From assembly GCF_009389715.1 (NCBI RefSeq), contig NC_052397.1, positions 17,928,129-17,992,128 on the forward strand: a DNA stretch of 64,000 nt. Reading direction: 5' to 3'. The DNA is from Phoenix dactylifera (taxonomy: Eukaryota > Streptophyta > Magnoliopsida > Arecales > Arecaceae). Numbering within the stretch: position 1 is the stretch's first letter; the number at the start of each line of letters is the position of its first letter. The position numbers were made by a program, and so were the translations under genes. The notes below the pieces were generated by a model that saw only the letters and a list, made by a program, of their open reading frames with translations, was not told the origin of the DNA and did no database searches. Positions 40,401-52,200 of this stretch are shown in pieces.

Positions 40401-40927
40401 CGTGGCATATTGAATCATGGTATCAATACTTTGCCTTCTCAGACCTGCTCTTGTGATTTGATGCAAATCATCTTTGAGATAGACCGTTGCTATCTAATGA
40501 TCATAAGTACATGTTCATTTTGTGAATTACATTTCTAGCCATTTAATGATTTGACTCTAAGGTTGGCCATTATTCTTTGAGGGATCAACACACTACCATG
40601 AGAAGTATATGAGATCTATTTCATTTCAAGTTCTATCCCAAACACAACTACTTTTAATCAATCCTGTTGTGAATCGATCCTGATCCGATCTCGAGTAAAC
40701 ATGCATCAAGATGATAATTTCAATCTAAGATTTCAGTTAGTCATTTATCTAGTGCTAATCTTACGAGTTTATATGAAATTTTTGCTAATTGATTTAAAGT
40801 TATCTATCACACTGATTTTGATCGAGAAGAATAAGATCTTGGATTTATATTACTCAATGGGCTGAGCATCTGAAAGGCCTAGATCTCTTTAATTTCGAGG
40901 ACGAAATTTCTTTTTAGTTGGTTAGAG
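37404..40927 (+). other. Non-coding interior of the LARD-like element
   Basis: 3.5 kb between the LTRs, starting with the tRNA primer site and ending with a gypsy-like 3' motif. No open frame above about 70 codons and no retroelement protein motif is present. It is AT-rich, with an AAT microsatellite near 40266-40282. Confidence 0.8.
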
Positions 40928-43111
40928 TGTGAAGACCCGAATTGGGCCCATCCTAGGGCCCAACGAACTGAAGTCGGCAAGGAGTGCCGACTTCAGTTGA
41001 GTCATCGTGGTCTCCCCACGATGACCACGCCGACCGAACGGCCAGCGGGATCTCCGCACACCACCCCCCCTCTTCCCTCTTCCCTCTTCCCCTCTTCCCC
41101 TCTTCCCTCTCCCTCTCTATCGCCCTCTCTCTCTCTCTCTCTCCCTTTCTCTTTTCTCTGAGAACCCATCCCTTCCTTTTCTTTTTTTCCCCTCTTTTGA
41201 GAAGGTCGCTGGAGCCCCGTCATCGCCGGAGCCGCCATCGCCGCCGGGGAAACACTCGTCGACGACCGGAGGTGAGCAAGACAATATAGACCTATTTTTT
41301 TTGGATTTAAGGGGAGGGAAACGATGGGAAAGAATGGGGTTTACTTCCCCTGTTTCGGGGAAGTTCTTTTTGGGAGATTCGGCCGGCCGACGGCGGCCGG
41401 CCGGGGTCAAATCCGGCCGAAACGGGTTCGGCCGGAGGTGGGCGAACGGGGGCCGGGCTTCCCAGCCCCGGTCCCTCTCTTTCCTCCCTCTCTTCTTCTC
41501 CTTCTTCTCTTCTTCTTCCCGTCCGGCGCCGCCTGTGAAGGTGGGATGGCCGACGGCGGCTGGCCGAGCGCCGCCGCCGAGGGCCACGGTCGGCCGCCGA
41601 GGGCCGACCGGAACCACCAGCCACCCTCCTCCCTTCTCCTTCTTCTTCTTCTTCTTCTTCTCTTCCTTCTTCTTCTTCTCTTTTTTTTTCTTCTTCTTTA
41701 TTCGGCCTGGGTTTATCCTTGCTTTGAAATCCGTGCCTCACTTGTGAACCAGACTTTGAACCGGGTTTAAACTGTGAACCGGTTCCACCTACTCCATGAA
41801 TTGGGTTTGAGTGAATGGGTTTTGGTTAGGGTCTGAATTTGAGTCAGGAGTTTGGGTTAGCCTGATGTGAGTACAATCTGGTTCGTCAAAATTTGATCTG
41901 ATCTGGTCTGATCAGATCTGGTTTGGGTTGGGCTAGGGAACTGTTTTTGGGCTGAGTTGGGCCTGATTGGATCTGTGGGCTGGGTTGGTTTGGGCCCGAG
42001 ATCTGATCTGGACCTGTAATCTGGTTTGGTTCAGTTGGGCCTAATCTGTGTTGGGCCACAATTGGTTTTGGGTTAAAGGATTTTGATTTTTGGGATTTAG
42101 TCTATTTATTCTTGGATCTTTGAACTTAGGAATTTAAGGGATTGGAATTAGTTTAAATTATGTTTCTAAATTAATTAAATAATTAATATTTATGTTTAAT
42201 CAGGGGTTCGTGATATCTGTGGCAGGGATTCTTAAGCTAGCCCAGGTAGGTGACCGTTGCTTTAAAGTAGAATTCTAACATGTATCTTGCATATGTTGAT
42301 TTATTGATTCATTATTAGCAATATGTGTTAGAATTAAAATTAAATATTTAATTTCATAAATTGTTATGCGCTTTACTGTGGGGAGTATGATTATGATTTT
42401 GATATAGAAAGTTGATTTATTGATTTTCAAAATCCGCGTGACTATAGTCTAGACCCCGCCAATGGGATGATACGTTGGCCCTGTCGACTTGTACTGAGGA
42501 ACTAGTTCCGACACCGCGACCACCGGTGATAGAATAGTGGCGGCACAGGGGTGCGTTTTGCTCTTCGGAGCGGCTCGGTGGAGCGTGAGTTTGGCACCAG
42601 GGGGTGCGGCACAGTGGTGCGTTGGCTCAGTAGAGCGGCTCTTCGGAGAGTTGTATTGGCACTTCGGTGTAACCATGCCACTGGGTGATGTGGCCGTAGT
42701 CATGCGGTTGAGTTATTTTGAGTCTCGGATTGGGTTTACAGATTATTGTGTGGATTTTTGGATTTATGTGTTTAGCTGCTTTTATATGCATTATGACATG
42801 TTATATGACGACTTTATTGCATGATGTCGCCTACTGAGCTGTTAGCTCACTCCTACTATTTACATTTTTGCAGGTGATGATATATGATTATGGGGATTAC
42901 GGGACGGAGTGATCATGATGTAGTTAGCTAGTGGATATAGACTTTCTCTTTTGACTTATGTATATATGGACATTTGATCTGAAAACTGGAATTTATTTTT
43001 AATTAGTTATTAATAGTTGATCTGATTTATCTGCCTTGCGTGCCTGCGGGGTCCGCCCTGTAGGTGCGCGGCGTCTGCTCGCACCCCGGGCCCCGGGTTC
43101 GGGGCGTGACA
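40928..43111 (+). repeat. 3' LTR of the LARD-like element
   Basis: About 2184 bp, the direct partner of 35236-37403 with few differences, mostly microsatellite lengths and a short duplication in the GC-rich part. It ends at GGGGCGTGACA before target duplication ACAAT. Confidence 0.9.
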
Positions 43112-44423
43112 ACAATACTCAATCCAACTAAGCCTTAGTCCTAAATTAGTTGGGGTCAGCAGCTACATGAATTGTTTTCCTCTATTCCGCTCCATTGCCA
43201 TACTTTCTGAAAGGTACATGCTCTGTTATTTTGATGGGGTTATTTTGCTGCTTCAAAATGGACATCATTCATAGAACCGGTGCAAGGTTTTAATTTTCTT
43301 TCTCCTTGGATCAGATGGATCGGTGCATTCTTAATGATGTGTACGTCTGCAAGGCATGAAAGTTTTTTTGGGAGCAAGACTCCCTTTTGATGATATCGAG
43401 AAAGGTCGAGAGATAACAACCCGAGATTAGGTGAGATAATGATGGAGGAGGTCTTGTCGGACTAAAACAACCAAAAGGATAGTGTAGAAGAGTGGAACCA
43501 ATGAAAAGAGATTTTTTTTCATACAAGCAATAAGATGAGGTTAATGTACTAAGGTCCACATTTTTTGCCTACCAAACAAAAAAAAGTGAGCGATGGAAGG
43601 ATGGTGGAAAACTTGAGATACCACTTTATTTTAAACGTGCATGGCTTTCATAGTTGCACGGTGGTCCTACCTTTATCTCCATTTCTTTTAGATAGTGATG
43701 TATTTGTTTCCATGTTCTTAACATTGAACCGGCTGCCCCTGTCTTGGAAATAAATGAACTCGAATCATGTGAAGCAGGGAACAGTTGGAGAATGGTTAAG
43801 GTGCAACTATGAGTTACCATACAAACGGGACATTCCAAGTAATGTAAAATACCATCGGAAGCTTACAAGTGAAGGGTACCGAGCTTTAGTTTACAGGTGA
43901 AATTCTCAATTTATCCTATTCTCACTACCTAGCTGTATCTATAAATTGATGATGCAGCTTACCGTCAGGTTTTGTCAAATGTTTTAATTTCTTTATAGCG
44001 GGGACCATGACTTGGCTATACCTTTTCTGGGAACGAAAGAATGGATTAAATCTCTCGACTACTTCATCGTGGATGATTGGCGGTCGTGGCATGCGGGTGG
44101 CCAAGTTGCAGGGTGAGCTTCTTAGTTCTTACTGCTGGAGTCAGCTTCAGATATGAATAATGCAAATAGGAGCTTCTAAATTATCTGATCCAACAATATT
44201 CTCCTGTTATCTTTTCAGATATACAAGAACATACTCCAACAATTTAACGTTCGCAACTGTAAAGGTTAGGTATTATCTTCCTCAAAAATTATTTGGGAGA
44301 GGACTTCTTATGCAGATCGGTTTTCTATTATGTATACAGGGTGCAGGACACACAGCTCCGGAGTATCGGCCTAATGAATGCCTAGCTATGTTTAAAAGAT
44401 GGATAAATCACAAGCCATTATAA

Positions 44424-44612
44424 GGTTAAAGCATCATTGGAAGCTGAAACCTGAACAGTCCTGCAAATTGCTGGATAAATTGTTGCATCAAATTAATCTG
44501 TGCATCCACAAATTTGTAGCAATCAAGAAGTATGGAGTTTGTTTCTTACCTCCTGCCTCCACAACCCCATCTTCTCTTCAGCGTTGGCAGAGAATTTAAT
44601 TAATTACAGTAT
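44424..44612. other. 3' flank of D
   Basis: 190 bp after the D stop codon, probably 3' UTR and flank. Nothing else is recognisable before the solo LTR. Confidence 0.5.
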
Positions 44613-45079
44613 CGATTTGTCACGCCCCAAATCCGGATCATGACACGGCCGTGCTATTGCAATCTTATGCACACAATAACACGAAGCCACTTAAAATTTC
44701 ATAATAAAAATAAATAGTTTCATTTACTAATGTCATAACATTATTCATGAAGTTGGAGCAGTACAGAGCTTCTAAAATTTGATTATTACATAATATTTTC
44801 AGTTACTCCAACCCTGAATAACATCAAGCTCCCTACTCCTAGTAGTCTTATTCCTCTGTAGAAAAAGAAGATAAAAAGATATGAGCTACACAGCTCAGTA
44901 AACCAAATACTATCTTATTGGATCAAACATAATTATGCCAATGCAGTGTTTAAGAAGCTAACAGTTATGACAAAATAAAGCATTTTATAGATGATATACA
45001 CAAATTAGGTCATAAAGCAATGCAGGTTCTATCAATGAATGTTCATAAATATGAATATGCATCATATAAAATTCTTGCC

Positions 45080-45590
45080 ATTATTCATGCTTTGAAATCC
45101 GTACTTATCATAATTCATGCTTTGAAATCCGTACTTATCATAATTCATGCTTTGAAATCCGTACTTATCATAATTCATGCTTTAAAATCCGTACTTATCA
45201 TAATTCATGCTTTGAAATCCGTACTTATCATAATTCATGCTTTGAAATCTGTACTTATCATAATTCATGCTTTGAAAGCCGTACTTATCATAATTCATGC
45301 TTTGAAATCCGTACTTATCATAATTCATGCTTTGAAAGCCGTACTTATCATAATTCATGCTTTGAAATCCGTACTTATCATAATTCATGCTTTGAAATCC
45401 GTACTTATCATAATTCATGCTTTGAAATCCGTACTTATCAAAATTCATGCTTTGAAATCCGTACTTATCATAATTCATGCTTTGAAAGCCGTACTTATCA
45501 TAATTCATGCTTTGAAATCCGTACTTATCATAATTCATTCTTTGAAACCGTACTTATCATAATTCATACTTTGAAATTCGTGCTCTCAGA
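45080..45590. repeat. 30-bp minisatellite, about 17 units, inside the solo LTR
   Basis: A 30-bp unit (TAATTCATGCTTTGAAATCC then GTACTTATCA) repeats about 17 times with few changes; the last units are more diverged. Because 30 is a multiple of three and the unit lacks stops in several frames, it is open on both strands, giving artificial 10-residue repeats (IHALKSVLII on +, MNYDKYGFQS on -). Confidence 0.95.
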
Positions 45591-45639
45591 TAATAGTGCA
45601 GCTATGGTCACTATTATTATCCATGATAGGGCCATAGTC

Positions 45640-45990
45640 TTTACCAACTATTATTCCTCATTGGCAGGGTCTTAGCCAAGCAATTATAATCCGCTGGCGA
45701 GGGCCATATGCCAAGCTACTATAACCTGCTGGCGAGGGCCATAATCTTTGCCAACAATTATTTTTCGTTGGTAGGGTCTACACCAAGCTACTATAACCCG
45801 CTGGCGAGGGTCGTATGCCAACAATTATTTTTGTTGGCAGGGTCTACACCAAGCTACTATTACTTAGCTGGCGAGGGCCGTATGCTGAGCAATTATAACC
45901 CGCTAGTGAGGGCCGTCTGCCGAGCTATTATAACCCATTGGCGAGGGCCGTCTGCCGAGCTATTATAACCCGCTGGCGAGGGCCGTACAT
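45640..45990. repeat. Second imperfect tandem repeat in the solo LTR
   Basis: Units of roughly 35-45 bp share the words CTATTATAACCCGCTGG and GCGAGGGCCGTATGCC. They are less regular than the 30-bp array and directly follow it. Confidence 0.75.
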
Positions 45991-47866
45991 AGCAATCTGA
46001 GAGTTTATAAATCATTATTCTTTTTCTTTCATAAATCATAATCATCATAAATAGGTTGGAAAATGATAAATGTCATTATATAATTTAAAATACATAAACA
46101 TGCCTTAAATATCATTTTTCATGCAGTCTAACATGACCATAATTTCATAACTCATACAATATTAAATATTCATGAAGGATGCTCTTTAATCAAATTCATG
46201 AATCATATGTAATCATATACTTGATCCTAATTTTGAGAAAATATATCATATCAAATACAATTTCATAATTCCATACTTACAATTAAACAGTAAATTGGAA
46301 TCAATAAGATGGTGCGAGGGTTACTTACTGCAATTTGCTTTCCAATTTCTTACGTCCGGGTGACAATTCCTTGATCACCTAAATAAATCACATAGGGGTC
46401 ACATTAATCCCTATTTATTTTCTAATTTTCTAATTTATCAAAACATGAATTTACTTGCTTGGATCTCAAGTCCAATTTACTTAATTTAGAGCTCTTGGCC
46501 TCGATTTAGAACCAGATTGGGTTCACGTAGGTCAATTGGGTCTTTAATTAAAGAATTGGGCTCGGTTCCTGATTGGGTCTAGTCCTCTTGGGTCAATTTG
46601 GTCTTCTAATTAGGTTATTGGGCTCAATTTCAAGTCCAATTAGGTTTAATTTTGGTCCAGGGTCAATGTGGCTCATTTAAGCTTGAGTCAGGGTCAGCCC
46701 AAAGTCAATTTGGTCTCAATTTAGTTAAACTGGTTTTGAATTGGGCTTGATTCATATTCAATTTAGGTCTGCTGAGACTAACTCAGCTTAATTGGGTTCA
46801 GACCCAACTTAATTGGGCTTAATTTGATTCGGATTTAACCCAATTTATAGTTTGGGTTCGTCCGGACTTAGTCCAATCTGATTGGGTTCAGTTTTAGTCA
46901 AATTTGGCTAACCCATTTTTCTTTTCTTTTATTTGGGCCTAGCAGGTTCGGACCCGAACTTGGATCCGACCCGTTAGGTCGGACCCGTTAAGGGTCTTTT
47001 TTTTTTCTTTTCTTCTTCTTCTTTTCTTCTTTTTCTTTTCTTCCTTCTTCCTCAACGAACCTTCTTCTCCCTCCTTCATTTCTTCTCCTCCTCTTCTCTC
47101 GCGACGGAAGAAAAGGACGAGGGCTCGGGAGAGGCCGAGCAGGCCCCCTAGGCCGGCCGGCGGCTCCCGGCCGGGCTTGCGGCACACGCAGTCGCGCTTG
47201 CGGCCGTGCAGGTGGCGGTGGCGGGTGGCCTACGGCCGTGCGGGCGGTTCGCGACCCATGGCCGCGGCGGGTGACCTGCGGCCGTGGCCAGCACCCGCGA
47301 TCGGCGATCCCAGGTAAGTCCTTAAGCCTTTTTTTTTCTTTCTTCTCCCGCGGACGGGAGATCTGGCTTGGGGAGGGCCCGAGCCGTAGCCGGCGGCACT
47401 CCCCGGCCAGTCAGCGGCACCGGTAGCCCCTTGCGGCCGCCGTGGCTTGCGGCTGACGCAGCTCGCAGCCACCGCAGCCGGCGCCTGCCACCCTCTTCCT
47501 TCTTTTTTTTTTGTTTGATTTAATTTCTAAACTAGGTCTACAAAGAATAATCTATGAGTAAGGGTGTTACCTACTTTGGAGAAGAACGTTCACCTCCTAC
47601 TCCGGCAACGCGGCCCTTTGCTCCGGCGATGCAAGCCTAATACCAGATCTTGTCCACCGAGGAGAGTTTTGAGAAAAGGAGACAATGGAGGAGAAATAGA
47701 GGAAGGAGGGTGGTGAAAAGCCTCATGATCGGGGCTTCTTGTAGCCTCCGATCGCTGAGGGAGGTGGACGGTTGTAACCGTCCACCACCAGGCGTTACAA
47801 ACGCCTGTACCATGGTGTAATGGCCCTCTTCCATTTCCCTTGGAATGGGGCGGTTATCACACGATT

Positions 47867-49204
47867 AACATACAATTGTAGAAGTTTAATGAATCTGGCA
47901 TTATTTATAGTTTACACAAATAGCACAACATTTGAGCAATAAGATCCCCAAAATCCCAAACCATGGCCCCAAACCGCTAACATCCAAACGGGCAAACCGC
48001 AAGGGATTCGAAAGAGCACATATCCTGCCGCTAAAAATTGTTCAGGAAGCCAAAAAAAAATATAAAGTTCATCTCAGAAACATAAAACAAGGGGAGAGAC
48101 GAATATTTTATATCAGCTGTAAAAATGCAAACGATGGAGACAATAGAGGTAAATACTGGGAAAGAGGGTTCCTTCCTCCACCAAGAAAGTAAAAAAAAAA
48201 TAAAAGGATAAGGAAGACAGTAGAGGGAGAGAGGAGACTTTTGAGGGTGCTTTCGTCCGTGGAGCTTGTGGACGGCTCAAGATCGAAGAGGGATGGAGAC
48301 AGATGGAGACACCACCACGGCAGCGAAGTCGAGGCAACCACGGCTTCAATCTCATAGAAGGATAGGAGGGAAGATGCTGGCAACGACGGCGGGGGAGAAG
48401 CCTGTCCGATAGACGGCGCCGGCGGCAACCGTAGAAGTAAGGGATGGCAGCGACGGCCGGCCGGAGAACGAACATTCAAATCAGCCCATCCCGGCCCAAA
48501 ATCTGGCGGGCCTGGGTCTAATCTGGGCCCGTAATCAATCTAATGAGACTGTGAGACAGGACCTATCTTTTTATGGTCGTGGAAGCATTTTCTATATTTG
48601 TCACTATCATTAATGGACTCATTATGTGGTCCCATCTGAGTTTCTCCCTACAAATCTCGCGCGTCATCCATGACCTAACGTTGAGTGCTTGACGAAGGCA
48701 ATAGGTTTGGATTTTCATCGTAATGTGCTTCGAGATTGTTGACTAATCACTCGGGGGGGCTGTTATTGAGGCGCTTAATTGTGGCCGTTGTGATTTCACA
48801 ACACGATGTTGACCTTCGTTAAGATAATTAATCAATAGAAAGATATGAGTGGCAAGGAAAAACAACAAGAGAAATGGTATGAAAAATGAACCACAAGACA
48901 AGAACCAAGGCCAACTTCCCCCCTTCGTGACATTATCACCTCTTTTTCCTGCACCGGTCTTCGTTGCCATTATGACTTGTCCAAATTGGCCTCCACCTCT
49001 CTTGTTATCTATCACCTCTTCGTTCTTCTGATCTTCTGTTACCTGTCCAATTTCGTCTATCACATGAAATTTGGAAGATTTCCAATTTCTTATACCATCA
49101 AAGGAATCACCATGCATCTCGGCTCGGCTCGTCATTAGCCTGTTTCTTTTCCTCTCAAAAGGGCTGGCTAATGCTATTGACCTTTAATTTGCAAGGAAAG
49201 AAGA
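47867..49204. other. Intergenic spacer and probable promoter of E
   Basis: From 47867 to about 48550 the sequence has no counterpart elsewhere in the window: first AT-rich, then GC-rich (about 48230-48540) with long minus-strand open frames lacking recognisable domains. From about 48610 it matches the regions upstream of B (from about 4130) and C at moderate similarity, so this is the likely promoter and leader of E. No gene is supported. Confidence 0.55.
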
Positions 49205-52200
49205 ATGACAGTAGCTAAGGAGGCTAGAAAGCTCTCCTCTTCCTTAGTGGTACTCTCTCTACTATCTGTACTGCTGCCACCAACGTTCACATGTTCTTCT
49301 CTTGTGTCAGCTCTGAACACCATCACCCATCTTCCGGGATTTCATGGAACCCTGCCCTTCTATTTGGAAACCGGGTGAGCTTTCCATATTTTAGCAGCCA
49401 AGTTCTAATTGGTGCAAGGCTGCTGCTTCTCAATTATCTTGAAATTTAGTCAACTCGTGCTTCTGCTTTGCATGTTTTAGATACGTGACGGTGGATGAAG
49501 TGAATGATGCGCAGCTTTTCTACTACTTCATAAAGTCCGAGAGGAAGCCGGAGGAGGATCCTCTAATGGTGTGGCTGCCAGGAGGCCCGGGCTGCTCGGC
49601 GTTTTCAGGTTTGGTTTTTGAGATTGGTAAGGCTCCTTTCCTCAACAAAGTGATTGGTAAGCTTCTTTTAGTTTTAGCGATCATGATCCAAGCCAATCAA
49701 TTCACTTCAATATTCGTCATGCTGCTTGGAAGTGTTGAGTTCACTTTGATAGTCTATTACATTGGTTAGAAGTGTTTAGATATGGATTGAAGAGCATGGG
49801 GAAGAGACTTGAGGACCATAGTGTCAAGTAAGAAAAACTTAAATAGTGGAAGTAGGGAATTCAAACAATGTCATAGATGGAAGTAATATTAGCCATTGGC
49901 AGAAGGCCGAGTTGGCATGAGGAGTTTGATTGTAGCCACAAATTCTGGTGTATAACAGATATATCCTACACGAATTGATCTCGTTAAAGTGTGTCGATGA
50001 AGCAAAATGTGAGCTACAAGCCATTGAGTGATTGTCGCCACACCCTTGCTCTTCATCTATAGACATAAATAAAAGAGATGAAGGGATCTATTATCAAGAA
50101 AGAAAACTACTATAAAAAAATTGATGTGACCTGATTATTATGGGTTTGCTTCAAGATTGCTCCATTATAAATTGGATATTATTTATTTGAAACATGAAAA
50201 TGATCTCTTCATTCCTAGGGTAATAGTACGTACATATCCAACCTTTCTCTCAAATCTAGCAATCACACTGGCAAGCGTGCCTTGGTGCAATGCTAAGATT
50301 GCTTTATTGTGACCTAGTTATCATAGATTTGAAGCATAGTATAAGCCTCTCAGCATGTAAAGCTATGTATATCTAACTCTTCTCAAGCCCTCCAATGGTA
50401 GGAGTTTCAAAAGGATAAGATTCTATCATTCTATGGAATAGGATTCATGTGAGTTGATAAAGTAGGCCCATGTTCACTTGATGTGATTCCTCTTATTCAA
50501 GAGTAGGGTTAGAAATGGGCTCGGGCCGGCCCGAAGCCCATCGACCAAGCGGACTTAGGGTCGGGCTACGGGCTAGGCTCGAATAATTTCGGCCTAAGTT
50601 CGGATTTAATTACAGAGCCCATCTATTTTTCGTGTCAGGCTCGGGTAGGTTGTTGGCCTGGCCCAGGCCCAGTTCAAGTCTAAATTCAGGCTCGAACCTA
50701 ATCCGATTCAATCATTTAGGATCATTCCAAAATGAGCCTGTTCAATACTTCAAGTCTCCAATGGGTTCACTGTGCTAGTAGGCTTTAAAGTATGTTTGAT
50801 TGGCTGGATAATTAATTTGTTTTACATTAGCCTTAATTTGATAGCTAGATATTGAATTATAACTAATTATTTTGGGTGTCATTCAAAGAATTTTTCTGGG
50901 AGGTTCGGACTAGCCCAATTTTTGGCCCAAACAGGTAGTTTGGGTTGGGCTCAGGCTCGAGCTCGGGCCGGACTTTTCCAAATATTTTTAGACCTAAGCC
51001 CAGTCTGAAGCCCAATTTTTTTTTCTGATTATGTTAAGCTGAGATGGGTCATCAACTCTTGGCATGTAAATATTAATGGATTGATGTCATCGATATCTCT
51101 CTCTAATCTTGCAGGCCCTCTAAAATTTGACGTTGCCGGGTACACTGATGGCCTGCCAACCTTGGTCTACAACCCACATACTTGGACTAAGGTCTAATCT
51201 CTCTCGCTCTCGCTCTCGCTCTCTCGCTTTCTGAGCTTTAGTGGTTCTTCAGGTATGCAGCATCATCTTTCTCGATTCGCCGGTCGGGACTGGATTCTCC
51301 TATTCGAGTGCGGGGAAAAGCTACGAGACAGGGGACACCAAAGCGGCCCGGCAAGTCCACACTTTCCTTAGAAAGGTGTGGGCTTTTGCTATTTCTTTCA
51401 GTTTATCGAATTCATATGTTTAAGATGTTTATGAGGAGAATGGTGCGATTGATTTACGAGCAACCGGGTTGTGATGCAGTGGTTTATTGATCACCCAGAG
51501 TTCCTCTCCAATCCACTCTATGTCGGTGGAGATTCGTATTCTGGTATTGTTGTGCCGGTTGTTGCTCAAGAAATAGCAAAAGGTAATTTCTTGAAAACAG
51601 TCGTTTATTGTATGATCGATAATTTTCTGAAACCGGATGCGATAACAAGTCAACAGTCTCTGCTATAAGATTGGTATTCAGAAGATACTATGATTATTGG
51701 GAGGGGAAAAAGCTTCCACTCCTTTAAACCTTCCTTACAAACAAAAATTAGCAGCATAAATTCAACATTGCATCAAATCATTTGTCAATGTTTGTAGTTT
51801 CTTCGAGGTTTTTTGAACATAAATGCAAGGGGGCTTGAAGAACAATGTCCGGATATTGAATAGTGGAAACTAATTAGCGCATAATCTGGATAATTTATGA
51901 TGGTCGACAATTTAAGAATTACTAAGCAGGTCATATTCAATCACCGATATCATAATTTTTTGAAGTCTTCAGAATTCTTCCTAAAGTACTGTTCCACTGA
52001 TAAATTTGATGTATTCATACATTCATCTGCCTTTATGCCTTTAAGGTTTGTTATGTTGCAGGTGATCAAGATGGAGATAAACTTTCTTACAATCTCAAGG
52101 TTGGTGAACCTTACCAAAAAATATACCTAAATGTGTGTGTATTCATAAACAAATTATAATTGACTTCTTCCTCTGTATCTTTCCTGGTATGTTGGCAGCA

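Larger units (their letters stand above)
35236..43111 (+). mobile_element. Non-autonomous, LARD-like LTR retrotransposon in intron 10 of D
   Basis: A 7.9-kb element with TG...CA ends and target duplication ACAAT (35231-35235 and 43112-43116); F has the empty site at 63410-63414. LTRs are unusually long (about 2.17 and 2.18 kb). The 5' LTR is followed after 7 bp by a perfect initiator-Met tRNA primer site (TGGTATCAGAGC, 37411-37422). The 3.5-kb interior (37404-40927) has no gag or pol reading frame, so mobilisation would depend on another element. Near the 3' end, TTTCGAGGACGAAA (about 40893-40906) resembles the end of plant Ty3/gypsy chromoviruses of the Tekay/Del type, so a gypsy origin is inferred. 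The LTR pair differs at roughly ten bases plus repeat-length changes, so it is young. Confidence 0.88.
24953..44423 (+). pseudogene. SCPL gene D, type II, disrupted by a copia insertion in exon 8
   Basis: Fourteen exons by homology to F and type I genes: 24953-25074, 25170-25315, 25534-25610, 25674-25796, 25898-26000, 26792-26829, 27865-27966, 28724-28757 plus 34556-34605 (exon 8, split), 34680-34835, 35125-35196, 43778-43896, 43999-44112, 44219-44264, 44340-44423. Without the insertion this would be 461 codons, so the gene was sound until recently. It has a Cys-rich signal peptide ([14 protein letters not shown]), Ser175 in GDSYGG, the SGDHDLAIP Asp region and [12 protein letters not shown] Ty1/copia element lies in exon 8 and a 7.9-kb LTR element in intron 10. 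Intron 3 starts with GC (25611) instead of GT. An upstream in-frame ATG at 24866 exists, but 24953 places the signal peptide at the N terminus. A truncated product from exons 1-8 is conceivable; a normal enzyme is unlikely. Confidence 0.88.
18780..44612 (+). repeat. Recent segmental duplication, left copy (3' half of C plus D)
   Basis: From about 18780 the sequence runs in parallel with 52780 onward at an offset of about 34.0 kb with only scattered differences, through the end of C, the C-D spacer and gene D, to where the window ends in the right copy (right-copy base 64000 matches about 43702). After subtracting the three LTR insertions with their target duplications (about 16.9 kb), the repeat period is about 17.1 kb. 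The right edge of the left copy cannot be seen. Confidence 0.8.
44618..47861 (-). mobile_element. Solo LTR of a long-LTR (gypsy-like) retrotransposon, reverse orientation
   Basis: A 3.24-kb block begins TGTCACGCCCC and ends TTATCACA, flanked by the 5-bp duplication CGATT (44613-44617 and 47862-47866). The start is the reverse complement of the GGGGCGTGACA end of the LARD-like LTR, so it reads on the minus strand. In reversed order it also parallels that LTR: a GC-rich part with CTT runs (about 47000-47500), TTGGGCTCAATT-like words (about 46460-46920), then AT-rich sequence. It has no partner LTR and no interior, so it probably formed by LTR-LTR recombination. It is a related but distinct, longer family, with extra tandem repeats inside. 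Confidence 0.82.

Noticed and set aside
45020-45562. 180-codon + frame and 118-codon - frame as repeat proteins
   Set aside because: Both come from the 30-bp minisatellite inside a solo LTR; a stop-free unit with a length divisible by three stays open in several frames on both strands.
48108-48479. Two overlapping minus-strand frames of about 120 codons
   Set aside because: Ser/Leu/Pro-rich translations of a GC-rich segment with no recognisable domain; kept only as an orphan segment.
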